A stretch of DNA of 64,000 nt, taken from the NCBI GenBank assembly GCA_022778715.1, contig JALFRW010000007.1, forward strand, positions 62,001 to 126,000, in the 5' to 3' direction. The first letter of the stretch is position 1, and every line of letters begins with the position of its first letter. The position numbers and the translations under genes were made by a program. The notes under the pieces were generated by a model. That model worked only from the letters and a program-made list of their open reading frames with translations, did not search any database and was not told where the DNA came from. Source of the stretch: Ezakiella sp. (GTDB lineage: Bacteria > Bacillota > Clostridia > Tissierellales > Peptoniphilaceae). This document shows positions 1 to 9,411 of the stretch, in pieces.

Positions 1-2333
1 CTTCCATAGTAAAAAACCCAAACACTTACCCACCATTCTACAGGGTTGCACCAAACAATTTTGACCAAAACACGATGGAAAAAGTTGGCACAATCGACAT
101 TTTAGGACAAACCTATATGTTGGTATTTAATCCGGAAAACGAAAATCGTGCAAACGCCGTTTTGAGAAAGATGCACGAACTTGAAATGATAACCGATAGC
201 GAATACGAAACTGCAAAAAAAGTAGACAAAAAATCGCTGCTAAAGCCGGCTGAAAAGAAACAAAATCAAATCACAAACTATTTTGCGGACTATGTAAAAG
301 ACAGAGTGGTTGAAGATTTGCAAGATAAATATGGCTGGACAAAATCTCGTGCACAAGATGAGTTATTCTACGGCGGACTTAAGATTTATTCCACCATTGA
401 TATGAAACTTCAAAAACAAGTTGAAGAAGACTACAAAAAGTTCAATGAAATTTTGGTTGGAGATACAACAAAATTAAAAGCGCCACTACTTCTAGACATG
501 ACTTTGGACCAATACGGCAATATTATTGATAGTAATGGGAAATTGGTTTTCTTGAACAAAGCGAATGTAATTAGCACTGACTCCAGAATTTATCTTACGC
601 AAGACGAGTTTAAATTTGCTGATAATGGTGATCTTATGATTAAATCTGTGAAAATGATTCCTTATCAATCCAATATCGATGTTATGGATTATTTCACAAT
701 AGACAATAGTAAGAACTTGCAAACTCACACAATAGGAAGTTTGCCTATCAAAAAAGACGATTTTAATGTCGACAACGGTTGGATAAGAATCAACAAATCA
801 GCTCTTGATGAAAATAAAAAACTATTTGAAATTAAAGACAATGTGCTATATTTTAACGAGGGGCAAATTTTTATCAATAAAGACGGCGTAGTTCAACCAC
901 AAAGTGCTTCAATTATCATCGACTACAAAAATGGACACATTGTTGCGATGGCTGGTGGTAGGGACGTCGACGGTAGAAGAATTTTTAATCGTGCAACCAA
1001 TTCTCAAAGACAACCTGGTTCTGCTATTAAACCAATCGGAGTTTATCTTGAAGCTCTCGACAAAGGATTTACTGCAGCAACCCCGATTGACGACGTGCCG
1101 ATGACTTTAAACGGTTCTCCATGGCCAAACAACTGGTATTCCGGTTATAAAGGAATCACTTCTTTAAGATACGCTGTTGAACAATCTATAAATACCAGTG
1201 CAGTTACAACTCTTAACGCAATTGGTGCCAGAAATGTAATTCCTTATCTAGAAAAAATGAACATTATCGACAAAGCTCATCCGGACAGAGATACTTTTGT
1301 TACAAAAGAAGAAAATGAAAAGTACAACGACGAAAATGCTTCTGCTCTTGCGCTCGGCGGTATGACAAAGGGTCTTAGTCCACTTCGCCTCGCCAGTGCA
1401 TATTCAGCAATTGCAAACGACGGTAAATTTATAAATCCAAGTCCATACACAAAGGTTATAGACAATGACGGAAAAGTGCTTTTAGAATTTAAGCCTGAAC
1501 CGATTCAAGTTGTAAGCCCTCAAACTGCTTATATTATGAAAGACATTTTAAGAACTGTAGTTACAAATGGTCTTGGTAAGGCAGCACAAGTTCCAAATCA
1601 AGTTACCGCCGGCAAAACCGGTACTACGCAGTACACTGCTGACTTGTGGTTTGTTGGTTTCACAGATTATTATCTGGGAGCAACATGGATTGGTAGTGAC
1701 ACCCCACGAATTACAATGAATAAGAATTCAATGATTGCTGCACAAATGTGGCAAAATATAATGACCAAAGCGCACGAAGGCAAAGAGCCGGTAAGTGCTT
1801 TTAACAGGCCGGACGGAATTATAAAATCATCAGTTTGCACTATTTCTGGAAAACTCCCGGGAGAATTTTGTTCTCAAGATCCGCGTGGCGTTGTTAAAAC
1901 GGAAATATTCGTAAAAGGAACTGAGCCAAAACAAGTTTGCGACCTTCATGTATCTGCGGAAATTTGTGAAGAAAGTGGAAAACTTGCAAACGAATTCTGT
2001 CCTGAAGACAAAAAAGTTATGAAAGTGTTTGTGCAAAGAAAACCGGCATACAATCCTGAAATGCATGGCGGAATTATGCCGGCTGACTGGGTATACGAAC
2101 TGCCGACTGAAACGTGTGACATACACAATGCGGAAACTGTGGATGAAGAAGAGTCCCCGGAAATATTTAATCCGGATGTGGAAAATCCAAATTTGATTGA
2201 GGAATTCCCTCACCATAAACCCGGTAACAATGAGGACAATGAAGGTGGTGATAACGAAAATCCACCGGAAGATATTGAGTTGCCGCCACCAACTCCTCCG
2301 AGAGATAATAGCTCAGTAGACCTATTTGAATAG
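1..2333 (+). CDS. Class A penicillin-binding protein (PBP1A type), 5' truncated by window
   Basis: Bifunctional peptidoglycan transglycosylase/transpeptidase at the outer face of the membrane. The frame is open back to the first bases (an internal ATG lies at 75), so the membrane anchor and most of the GT51 domain are outside the window. The visible N-terminus resembles the end of GT51 (Arg..ValLeu..Met, then Met-Ile..Glu). The transpeptidase motifs are clear: SxxK (Ser codon 1020-1022, context PGSAIKP), SxN (1185-1193) and KTG (1614-1622). An insert of roughly 200 residues separates the GT end from the transpeptidase. The C-terminus carries two repeated Cys-x-x-SGKL-x-x-EFC motifs (1835-1871 and 1966-2001), as in clostridial PBP1A tails, then a Pro/Glu/Asn-rich end. 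Family assignment is firm. Confidence 0.93.
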   Translation, partial: SIVKNPNTYPPFYRVAPNNFDQNTMEKVGTIDILGQTYMLVFNPENENRANAVLRKMHELEMITDSEYETAKKVDKKSLLKPAEKKQNQITNYFADYVKDRVVEDLQDKYGWTKSRAQDELFYGGLKIYSTIDMKLQKQVEEDYKKFNEILVGDTTKLKAPLLLDMTLDQYGNIIDSNGKLVFLNKANVISTDSRIYLTQDEFKFADNGDLMIKSVKMIPYQSNIDVMDYFTIDNSKNLQTHTIGSLPIKKDDFNVDNGWIRINKSALDENKKLFEIKDNVLYFNEGQIFINKDGVVQPQSASIIIDYKNGHIVAMAGGRDVDGRRIFNRATNSQRQPGSAIKPIGVYLEALDKGFTAATPIDDVPMTLNGSPWPNNWYSGYKGITSLRYAVEQSINTSAVTTLNAIGARNVIPYLEKMNIIDKAHPDRDTFVTKEENEKYNDENASALALGGMTKGLSPLRLASAYSAIANDGKFINPSPYTKVIDNDGKVLLEFKPEPIQVVSPQTAYIMKDILRTVVTNGLGKAAQVPNQVTAGKTGTTQYTADLWFVGFTDYYLGATWIGSDTPRITMNKNSMIAAQMWQNIMTKAHEGKEPVSAFNRPDGIIKSSVCTISGKLPGEFCSQDPRGVVKTEIFVKGTEPKQVCDLHVSAEICEESGKLANEFCPEDKKVMKVFVQRKPAYNPEMHGGIMPADWVYELPTETCDIHNAETVDEEESPEIFNPDVENPNLIEEFPHHKPGNNEDNEGGDNENPPEDIELPPPTPPRDNSSVDLFE

Positions 2334-2397
2334 AAATAGTTAAAAATTGTATTTATTGTTATTTTTTATAGTAAATGATTACATCAAAGTAGTTTTT

Positions 2398-2440
2398 AAA
2401 AACCTCAAAGGTCATTATAGACTTTTGAGGTTTTGTTTGT
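2398..2440 (+). terminator. Intrinsic terminator after the PBP gene
   Basis: Stem of about 12 bp with arms at 2399-2410 and 2422-2434 (core AACCTCAAA / TTTTGAGGTT), followed by a T-rich run, 65 bases after the PBP stop. Confidence 0.75.
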
Positions 2441-2520
2441 AAAAAAAATTTATCATTTCATTTTTAGTTTATTGTATTAAAATAGGGTATAAATAGATAG
2501 CAAAATATGGAGGTGTTTTT

Positions 2521-3471
2521 ATGTTAAAATTCATGAAAAAAATTCCCGGCGGATTACTTTTAATACCTATGCTTATTAGCGCACTCTTTGCAACTTTCTT
2601 GCCGGACATTTTTAAAATCGGCGGAATGACCGAAGCTTTTTTCACTACTAAAGGTATCAACTACATAGTAGGTTTGATTTGTTTTTGCTCGTCAGCATCG
2701 CTAGATTTTGAAAAAATAAAAAAAGTTATGAGAAAACAAGGCTCAATTTTGCTTGTTAAAATTATTCTCTGTTTTGCTTTTTCATTTCTTTTCTTCCGTG
2801 TTTTTGGTATGAAAGGCTTTTGGGGAATTTCAGCAATCGCTTTCACAACTACGATTTGTTCGTTAAACCCATCTCTATACCTTGCTCTTGTGAGTGATTA
2901 TGGAACAGAAAGCGACGAATCTGCTTTTGGAGTTACCGGTCTATTATGTGTGCCAGCTTTCCCAATGCTTGTTTATAGCGTTTCAAAAGCTTCAAACGTT
3001 GACTGGATGCCAGTGATTTCAGTTTTAATCCCTATAGTAATTGGAATCTTAATAGGAAATTTGGATAAAGAACTGGGCAAATTTTTCTCTGGCGCAGTTC
3101 CAATCTTAACTCCATTTATGGGCTGGGCATTCGGTGCCGGAATCAATTTGATCTCCGCATTTAAAGCAGGACTTGAAGGGGTTATCTTAACGATAATTTT
3201 CTATGTAATTTGTTTCCCGCTGATTTGGCTTTTTGAAACAAAGGTTCTAAAAGAAGATGGAATCACCACATTTGCAATTTCTTCAATAGCCGGACTTTCT
3301 GTTTCGGTTCCAACGCTAATTGCAGCAACTGACCCAAACGTTGCTGATATAGCAAGCGTTGCTGTTGCGCAAATCGCATTTGGCGTGGTGCTAACAAGTA
3401 TCATTACCCCTATTTTAACAGACAGATACGCAAAAAAACACAATATACAAAAGAGAACTTTGAATATGTAA
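2521..3471 (+). CDS. KdgT-family (2-keto-3-deoxygluconate permease-like) transporter
   Basis: A hydrophobic 316-residue membrane protein with about ten membrane segments that resembles the KdgT permease family (N-terminal PGG then LIPMLISA; central SLNPSLYLALVSDYG; C-terminal SVPTLIAATDP). A GGAGGTG ribosome-binding site lies 7 bases before the ATG. The stop codon overlaps the ribosome-binding site of the following amidohydrolase (TAAGGAGG), so the two are one transcription unit. That pairing suggests the transported substrate may be an acylated amino acid or related organic anion rather than ketodeoxygluconate. This substrate idea is inference; no sugar-acid catabolic genes are nearby. Confidence 0.8.
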   Translation: MLKFMKKIPGGLLLIPMLISALFATFLPDIFKIGGMTEAFFTTKGINYIVGLICFCSSASLDFEKIKKVMRKQGSILLVKIILCFAFSFLFFRVFGMKGFWGISAIAFTTTICSLNPSLYLALVSDYGTESDESAFGVTGLLCVPAFPMLVYSVSKASNVDWMPVISVLIPIVIGILIGNLDKELGKFFSGAVPILTPFMGWAFGAGINLISAFKAGLEGVILTIIFYVICFPLIWLFETKVLKEDGITTFAISSIAGLSVSVPTLIAATDPNVADIASVAVAQIAFGVVLTSIITPILTDRYAKKHNIQKRTLNM

Positions 3472-3480
3472 GGAGGAAAT

Positions 3481-4650
3481 ATGAATAATTATTTTAAAGA
3501 AGCACTTGACTATAAAGACGAACTTGTAAAAAATAGAAGAAACTTGCACCAAATTCCAGAACTTGGTCTCGATTTACCAAAAACAAAAGCCTATGTAAAA
3601 GGTGAACTTGAATCCCTCGGACTCGAAGTAAAAGAATATGGTTCATCCGGTTTATCGACAGTGATTAAAGGTGAAAAAGGCGATGGAAAATGCATTATGA
3701 TTAGGGCTGACATGGATGCGCTTCCAATGAAAGAAGAAAGCGGACTTCCATTTGCTTCAACCGGAAATACTGCCCACACTTGTGGCCACGACCTTCATAC
3801 TTCAATTGCTCTTACAGCTGCAAAAATACTTTTAAAAGACAAGGCTAAATTCAAAGGCACAGTAAAATTTATGTTCCAACCTGCCGAAGAAATCTTTGCC
3901 GGTTCAAAGATGATGATTGAAAACGGCCTATTGGAAAATCCAAAAGTGGACAGAGCTATTGCTCTTCACACAGCACTATACAAAGAAACAGGATCAATTT
4001 GTTACAATGAAGGCTATGTTTTAACCAGCTCCGACAATTTCAAAATCACAATAAAAGGTAAAGGTGGACACGGCGCATATCCTCACACTACAATTGACCC
4101 GATAAATGTGGCAGTAAATATTTATACAAATTTCTTAGAGCTAATTGCTCGAGAATCTCCACCACAAGAAACGAGCATCTTAACATTTGGTATGTTAAGT
4201 GCCGGTTCAAACTCGAATATAATTCCAGATGTTGCTGAAATGCAGGGAACACTTCGAGCATACAACCCTGAAATTAGAAATAAACTAAAAGCTAGAATGT
4301 GTGAAATTATTGAAGGACTAAAGATTTCCACAAGGGCAGAAATTAACCTCGATTTTTTCACCGGCGTTCCAAGTCTTTATTCGGATCCGGATTTCACAAG
4401 AGAAATTGTCGGATATATAAAAGATAGCGATTTTGATGGCGAACTAATTCCGGATACTCTAAGCATGGCAAGTGAAGATATGGCACTGGTGGCAGAGAAA
4501 GTTCCAACCGCATATTTTAATGTAAACTGCAAATTGCCGGGCAATAATTTTAGTCACCACAACCCCGGAGTAAATTTCGATGAAAATATGATGCCAATCG
4601 GTCTGGGTCTAATGCTCACAGCTGTAGTAAACTGGCTAAACAATAACTAA
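3481..4650 (+). CDS. M20D family amidohydrolase (hippurate/N-acyl-amino-acid hydrolase type)
   Basis: Zinc-dependent amidohydrolase of 389 residues, the full family length. Visible metal and catalytic residues: RADMDALPM near residue 75-83, HTCGHDLHTS near 100, the QPAEE pair near 137-141, an ALHT His near 163 and the C-terminal SHHNPG His near 358. The central dimerisation (lid) domain begins around GGHGAYPH. Members remove acyl groups from N-acyl amino acids, hippurate or auxin conjugates; the exact substrate cannot be read from sequence. AGGAGG sits at 3472-3477 directly after the permease stop, so uptake and deacylation are probably coupled. Confidence 0.9.
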   Translation: MNNYFKEALDYKDELVKNRRNLHQIPELGLDLPKTKAYVKGELESLGLEVKEYGSSGLSTVIKGEKGDGKCIMIRADMDALPMKEESGLPFASTGNTAHTCGHDLHTSIALTAAKILLKDKAKFKGTVKFMFQPAEEIFAGSKMMIENGLLENPKVDRAIALHTALYKETGSICYNEGYVLTSSDNFKITIKGKGGHGAYPHTTIDPINVAVNIYTNFLELIARESPPQETSILTFGMLSAGSNSNIIPDVAEMQGTLRAYNPEIRNKLKARMCEIIEGLKISTRAEINLDFFTGVPSLYSDPDFTREIVGYIKDSDFDGELIPDTLSMASEDMALVAEKVPTAYFNVNCKLPGNNFSHHNPGVNFDENMMPIGLGLMLTAVVNWLNNN

Positions 4651-4660
4651 ATCTCATTTT

Positions 4661-4693
4661 AAAAAGGCGTTTGGTTAAACCACGCCTTTTTTA
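4661..4693 (+). terminator. Intrinsic terminator after the amidohydrolase
   Basis: Hairpin with arms AAAAAGGCG (4661-4669) and CGCCTTTTT (4683-4691), plus an inner TGGTT/AACCA extension, ending in a T run, starting ten bases after the stop codon. Confidence 0.88.
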
Positions 4694-5267
4694 TTTGCTC
4701 GTTTTATAATTCGCAGTTTATCAGGTAAAACTATTTATTCCGGTGACTTATATTTTGTAGTTAAAATCTTTTTTAAACAATAATCGTTTTTTAATCGAAT
4801 GTCAAAATTAAAGCAAAATCAATTGAACCATTTTAGAAATGGAAACGCTAACTTTTAAAGCGTCTCTTTTCTTAAAGAAAAAATGTCATCACTTACAAAA
4901 TAATCACATAAAAATTAAAATTCTGTCTTTATAATGCTTTTTGAATTTTATTATAATATTTTTACAATTATCCCATTTTTTGCTTGATTAATTCTATCCA
5001 AAAATGCTTTCATTTTTTAATATCAGTATCTTATGAATGGAATCTCTAAAAAAAATGTCCGTTGTAATAAAATAAGACTCTGCAACTTTGATATTTCGAT
5101 ATAAAAATCTTGTGATTCATATTAATTAAAACCTTTCATATAAATCAAGTGTAACTAATATCAGCTGCAAAGAGATAGATTATCTTTATATTTATTTTGC
5201 GTTTCTCTATTCTTATATAAACCCTTCACACGTTATATAGAAAAAAATAATTTTATTTTCAAATATT
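4694..5267. other. Intergenic stretch without a recognisable gene
   Basis: About 570 bases of very AT-rich sequence between convergent genes. I see no open frame with a ribosome-binding site. A weak hairpin (ACGCT/AGCGT, around 4845-4866) followed by a T-rich stretch might be a second terminator for the upstream unit. Confidence 0.6.
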
Positions 5268-5305
5268 TATAAAAATATCTATGAGAATATTCTCATAGAT
5301 ATTTT
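5268..5305 (-). terminator. 34-base perfect palindrome acting as terminator of the M42 gene
   Basis: Perfect inverted repeat 5272-5305 centred at 5288/5289 (inner GAGAAT|ATTCTC) with no spacer, 11 bases beyond the M42 stop. On the minus strand it is followed by a T run, as expected for an intrinsic terminator; on the plus strand it also ends in a T run. Confidence 0.7.
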
Positions 5306-5316
5306 CCCATTATATT

Positions 5317-6360
5317 CTATTTTGCTAAAACATAGCTAATTGCTAAATCGGTAGTAGCTTCAATCCCGTTTTTATGTGTACGTTCAAAGCTATGGCTTGC
5401 ATCGACTCCCGGTCCGATCAAGGCTGCTCTTGCGTCAACGCCTGCTCTTTGTGCCGCAGATGCATCTGAACCGTAGAATGGATAAATGTCAAGCACATAA
5501 GGAATTTCGTTTTCTTTTGCGAGTTTGATTAACTTTCTCTTCATGTCAATGTCATATGGTCCCGTTGAGTCTTTTACACAAATAGTAACTTTTTCTTCGT
5601 CCGAAGTTTGTCCCGGTCCCGGAGCTGCCATGTCCACAGAAATAAATTCTGTAACTTCTTTTGGAATCCCGGCGCTTGAACCGTGACCAACTTCTTCATA
5701 GTTTGAAATGAATAGATAAGTTGTCTTTGGTGGTTTGATATTGTTTTCTTTCAGATATTTTGCAATTCCAACAAGGGTGATAACACAAGCTTTGTCATCT
5801 AAGTGACGGGATTTTAAATATCCTGATTCGCAAAGTCTTGTACCGGTGTTGTAATATATGAAATCACCAACTTGAATTCCAAGTTTTTCTAAATCTTCTT
5901 TATTATGAACCACTTCATCAACTCTGATTTCGAGGTTTGCATCATTTCTTTCAATTGATTGAGTGAGTCCACCATTGACATGGCTTGAGGCTGCAGTGGT
6001 CATAATTGTACCCGTATAGTGTTTGCCTTCTTCAGTTGCAATTATAACCTCTAGTCCTTCAACTGTTGCCCAAGCATATCCACCTATCATACTCATTTTG
6101 AGTCTCCCATTTGCTTTTAATTCTTTAACCATTGCACCAAGTGTATCTACGTGAGCCGAAAGCAAAAGTGCTTCACTTGTGTCTTCACCTTCTATTTTAC
6201 ATATACAAGCCCCTTTTCTCGTGTATTCACATGGATAATATTTTTCTAACTCGTTTTTTACAAAATCTACAGCTTTTTTTGTATCGCCTGTTGGTGATGG
6301 TGTCTTTAAAAGCTCAACTCCAAATTGAAGCAAATAATCTAAATCATATTCAAATTTCAT
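5317..6360 (-). CDS. M42 family metallo-aminopeptidase
   Basis: A 347-residue zinc aminopeptidase of the M42 (FrvX/YsdC, tetrahedral aminopeptidase) family that trims short peptides in the cytoplasm. Visible residues: His and Asp of SAHVDTLG (residues 70 and 72), the bridging Asp in SRHLDDKA, the catalytic Glu in NYEEVGHG, the Asp of SVDMAAPG and the C-terminal metal His in HSFERTH. The ATG at 6360 has an AAGGAGG site five bases upstream and its own promoter inside the end of aroQ, so it is transcribed separately from the aro operon. Substrate preference within M42 is not predictable here. Confidence 0.92.
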   Translation of the reverse strand: MKFEYDLDYLLQFGVELLKTPSPTGDTKKAVDFVKNELEKYYPCEYTRKGACICKIEGEDTSEALLLSAHVDTLGAMVKELKANGRLKMSMIGGYAWATVEGLEVIIATEEGKHYTGTIMTTAASSHVNGGLTQSIERNDANLEIRVDEVVHNKEDLEKLGIQVGDFIYYNTGTRLCESGYLKSRHLDDKACVITLVGIAKYLKENNIKPPKTTYLFISNYEEVGHGSSAGIPKEVTEFISVDMAAPGPGQTSDEEKVTICVKDSTGPYDIDMKRKLIKLAKENEIPYVLDIYPFYGSDASAAQRAGVDARAALIGPGVDASHSFERTHKNGIEATTDLAISYVLAK

Positions 6361-6385
6361 TTTATTCCTCCTTCAAATTAAATCA

Positions 6386-6414
6386 ATTATAACATTTTTT
6401 ATTATTAATTACAA
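6386..6414 (-). promoter_or_regulatory. Sigma-A-type promoter for the M42 aminopeptidase
   Basis: Minus-strand TTGTAA (6409-6414), 17-base spacer, TATAAT (6386-6391). The -35 box overlaps the aroQ stop codon. Confidence 0.75.
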
Positions 6415-6822
6415 AAAGTAATTAAGCGCCATTTTGTAAACATAATCACCGAAGCCTATTATTACTCCGTCTACCCCTTCGGCGGTCACAAGAGTTTTTC
6501 TCTTTTCATCGCGGCGGAAAACATTTGTCATATGCACTTCAACTTTTGGAACATGAATTGCACGAAGTGCATCTAAAATAGCTAAACTGTAATGCGAATA
6601 TGCGCCCGGATTAATTATTAGTCCGTCGTAATCTCTTTCATAAATTCTGTCAATTATATCGCCTTCAGAATTAGAAACAAAAAATTCTATGTCGTTATCA
6701 TTAATATCAGGCATTGAGCGAATATCACTTTCAATATCGTAGAGCGATTTTTCGCCATAAATATCAGGCTCTCTATCCCCCAAATATTTCAAATTTGGTC
6801 CGTTAATTATTAAAATTCTCAT
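6409..6822 (-). CDS. aroQ: Type II 3-dehydroquinate dehydratase
   Basis: Third step of the shikimate pathway, converting 3-dehydroquinate to 3-dehydroshikimate. The 137-residue protein has the family landmarks: NGPNL at the N-terminus, the Arg-Glu-Pro..Tyr-Gly active-site lid (catalytic Tyr near 22), the NPGAYSHYS loop and the catalytic His in EVHMTN, followed by the FRRDEKR arginines. Slightly shorter than the usual 145-150 residues. Its ATG overlaps the aroK stop by four bases (ATGA), so translation is coupled; it is the last gene of the ten-gene operon. Confidence 0.95.
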   Translation of the reverse strand: MRILIINGPNLKYLGDREPDIYGEKSLYDIESDIRSMPDINDNDIEFFVSNSEGDIIDRIYERDYDGLIINPGAYSHYSLAILDALRAIHVPKVEVHMTNVFRRDEKRKTLVTAEGVDGVIIGFGDYVYKMALNYFL

Positions 6823-7328
6823 TTTACCACTCCAATTCTTCTAAGTTCATTTTTTATAAAAGCGGCAGTTAAAAATAATCCATTTTCCACTTTCACTTCC
6901 ATATCACAAAAATCGCGATATTTGTTAATTCTCCTTTCAAATAACACATTTAACATTTTGTCTTTGTTATCCTTTAAAAGTGGTCTATTTCTTGTAGTCA
7001 AAACTTTTTTTATCTCATTTAAATCACGATTTATAAAAATTACATATCCATTTTTATGGAGTACTTCCTTATTGCAAGCACGCTCCACAACTCCACCACC
7101 AGTTGCAAGCACAATTTTATCATAATTTGCCATAATCTCAACAAGTGCTTTTGTCTCTTCAACTCTGAAAAACTTTTCTCCGATTTCAAACATTTCATCC
7201 ACCGACATTCCCGTCGTTTTTTTTAAATATCTATCCGAATCTATTGCAGGATAGCCGAGCATTTTTTTTAGTTCAAGCGCAAGCGTCGTCTTTCCACAAC
7301 CGGGCATTCCAATTAATACAATGTTCAT
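6819..7328 (-). CDS. aroK: Shikimate kinase
   Basis: Phosphorylates shikimate at the 3-hydroxyl using ATP. The 169-residue NMP-kinase-like fold shows Walker A GMPGCGKT (residues 7-14), the shikimate-binding DSD and FRVEE segments, the GGG motif in ATGGGVV and the lid Arg in NRPLL. Overlaps the aroC stop and the aroQ start by four bases each. Confidence 0.95.
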   Translation of the reverse strand: MNIVLIGMPGCGKTTLALELKKMLGYPAIDSDRYLKKTTGMSVDEMFEIGEKFFRVEETKALVEIMANYDKIVLATGGGVVERACNKEVLHKNGYVIFINRDLNEIKKVLTTRNRPLLKDNKDKMLNVLFERRINKYRDFCDMEVKVENGLFLTAAFIKNELRRIGVVK

Positions 7329-8263
7329 AACTCGCTCACCATAAGCTCATCGTAAATTATCATTGCCGTCATTGCCTCAATTACCACTCCTACTCTATTA
7401 GCAATATTCTTATCGTGTCTGCCATTAAAACAGGAGCGCACAATATCGCCGTTTTTGTTAAGGGTATTCACTTCAAAATCGTGCGTTTGAATCGGTTTCA
7501 AAAGCACATAAAAATAGATTTCTTCGCCGTTGGAAACTCCGCCGTCAATTCCTCCCCAATAATTGTGCGTTAATTTTGGTAATCCATCTATTAATTTGTA
7601 CTCTTCAAAATATTCTGAAATATTTTTATCGTACAAATTTTCAATCTCACCGAAGTTTATACCCTTAATTGATGGAATTCCAAACATCGCTTTTGAAATA
7701 TTTGCTTCCAAACTATCAAAAAAAGGTTCACCAACTCCAACTTTAATTCCATTCACTTTTACCTTAATCCTAGATCCGGTGCCTTTTTTTGCAAACATTA
7801 CTTCTGAATTTATAGTAATTCCATAGTTTGCCAAAAGTTTTTTTATAACAGCTCCCATAACCACGATTGGCGCTGTCATTCTTCCTGAAAAAACTCCACC
7901 ACCAGTTTTAAAAGCTTTTCCATTATATTTCTTAAATTTAGAAAAATCTGCCTGTCCGGGTCTAAAAATCTCTTGGAATTTGTCATAATCCGATTTTTTT
8001 ATGTCAATGTTTTTCAGTGCAAATGCAAAAGGCGCCTCTGTTGTGTGCCCATTTTCAAGACCCGAAATAAATAAAAAATCATCACTTTCAACTCTTGCGG
8101 TCTCATCTGCTCTCTTTGGTCTTCTTCTACTTAGTTCTTCATTTATAAAGTCAAAATCAATTTTTATACCGGCTTTAATGCCATCAATCATACCCCCCAC
8201 ACAAATATCGTGCGAGGCTCCAAAAATTGTGTATCTAACTTTTCTTCCAATTGAAAAACTCAT
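7325..8263 (-). CDS. aroC: Chorismate synthase, short and divergent
   Basis: Last step of the common aromatic pathway, an FMN-dependent trans elimination of EPSP phosphate. At 312 residues it is shorter than the usual 350-390. Recognisable family segments: IGRKVRYTIFGASHD at the N-terminus, RPKRADETARVESDD, a TGGGVFSGRMTA flavin loop, NYWGGIDGGVSNG, and the C-terminal GRHDKNIANRVGVVIEAM. The first catalytic His is kept (His18), but the second, in the RPGHAD motif, is Gln104 (codon CAG at 7952-7954). The first Arg of the GGGRS motif is Val. It sits between aroA and aroK with four-base overlaps. Identity is firm from motifs and context; activity is uncertain. Confidence 0.88.
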   Translation of the reverse strand: MSFSIGRKVRYTIFGASHDICVGGMIDGIKAGIKIDFDFINEELSRRRPKRADETARVESDDFLFISGLENGHTTEAPFAFALKNIDIKKSDYDKFQEIFRPGQADFSKFKKYNGKAFKTGGGVFSGRMTAPIVVMGAVIKKLLANYGITINSEVMFAKKGTGSRIKVKVNGIKVGVGEPFFDSLEANISKAMFGIPSIKGINFGEIENLYDKNISEYFEEYKLIDGLPKLTHNYWGGIDGGVSNGEEIYFYVLLKPIQTHDFEVNTLNKNGDIVRSCFNGRHDKNIANRVGVVIEAMTAMIIYDELMVSEL

Positions 8264-9411
8264 TTTCTTCTCCTCAAAAAACTATAGAGCTCAAAGTGTG
8301 ACTTTTTTAAAACTTCGATATTATTAATCACCACCCTGCCCTCGTGGAATAGTGACAAAATTATCGCACAATGAAAAATTCTATGCTCTTTTGCTTCAAT
8401 ATAAATAGTTTTTTTATTAATATTTTTCCCATAAATAATAATTTTATCTTCATCTATGGATATGCCGTAACCAAATTTTTTTAAAAGATTTTGCACTTCA
8501 ATTAATCTGTTAGACTCTTTATAAATTAAATTTCTAACGCCCGTGATAATATATTTTTTCCCGTTTTGCTTCGATTTAACCCCTAATGCTGCCGCAAATG
8601 TTGGTACCAAATCCAAATTGTTTGAAAGGTCAAAAAATGTAGCATTTGAATTTAATAATTTAACAATAATATCGTCAGCCTGTTTAGCTGAAACTATTTT
8701 TGGCATTTTATTTTCAATTAGATTAAAATAGTTTAAAATTTCAAAAAAAGCGCGATTACTCATGTCTTCAGGCACAATTTGCTCGATTTTATCTTGCAAA
8801 ACAGTTCGTTTGATTGCATCTTTGGTCTGTTCAATGTATTGCATATTGTCACAAAAATTGTATTCCACGTAAAATTTCCCCACACCGGACATCATCATAC
8901 CGGATGCAAATTGTGTGGTTTTATTTGTATCCACAAAGTACTTTTTGCCCATTAAACTGCCATTTATATAAAAACTATTTTTATCATGCTTAAAATCAAT
9001 TTTTTCTTTCTTAAATAAATCTTCGTAATAATCTAACGGCCGAGAAAAAAGTTTCTCATCCCCATAAAAAGTGTGTGGATTATTATCTAAAAACACAGGA
9101 ATTAAAAACCTAAGAGAGCTGCCACTTTGCTTCATATCCATCTCAAGTTTGTTCGACTTGTCATTCTTACTTAAAATCAAAGTTGGAATCTTTACACCCT
9201 TCTTATAATAATTTATAAGCTTATATTTGTCGTAAAGAGCATTTAAAGTTGTGCTCGCATCAACAGACAAACTGAAGTTATTAATCTTAGCATCACGATT
9301 TAGCACATAGGACAAAATCGCAAATCTGTGACTGTAGCTTTTTGAAGCGCATGGCAAATATTTTAGTTTTATTTTTTCGCCAAGCTTTTTTTCAAAATAT
9401 CTTCTATACAT
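8260..9411 (-). CDS. aroA: 3-phosphoshikimate 1-carboxyvinyltransferase (EPSP synthase)
   Basis: Transfers enolpyruvyl from PEP to shikimate 3-phosphate. At 383 residues it is shorter than typical (about 425) and divergent, but key residues remain: SKSYSHR (PEP/S3P-binding Lys), the QSGSSLRF loop (normally NAGTAMR), the Arg-Pro of LFSRPL, TTQFASG, the catalytic Asp in LDLVPTFAA, the Glu and Arg of KESNRL, and KEHR near the C-terminus. The start overlaps the 3' end of aroB by 43 bases and its stop overlaps the aroC start. Confidence 0.88.
   Translation of the reverse strand: MYRRYFEKKLGEKIKLKYLPCASKSYSHRFAILSYVLNRDAKINNFSLSVDASTTLNALYDKYKLINYYKKGVKIPTLILSKNDKSNKLEMDMKQSGSSLRFLIPVFLDNNPHTFYGDEKLFSRPLDYYEDLFKKEKIDFKHDKNSFYINGSLMGKKYFVDTNKTTQFASGMMMSGVGKFYVEYNFCDNMQYIEQTKDAIKRTVLQDKIEQIVPEDMSNRAFFEILNYFNLIENKMPKIVSAKQADDIIVKLLNSNATFFDLSNNLDLVPTFAAALGVKSKQNGKKYIITGVRNLIYKESNRLIEVQNLLKKFGYGISIDEDKIIIYGKNINKKTIYIEAKEHRIFHCAIILSLFHEGRVVINNIEVLKKSHFELYSFLRRRK

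Noticed and set aside
1830..2216. 128-codon minus-strand open frame
   Set aside because: Antisense shadow of the PBP tail, rich in Phe/Arg, with no promoter or ribosome-binding site.
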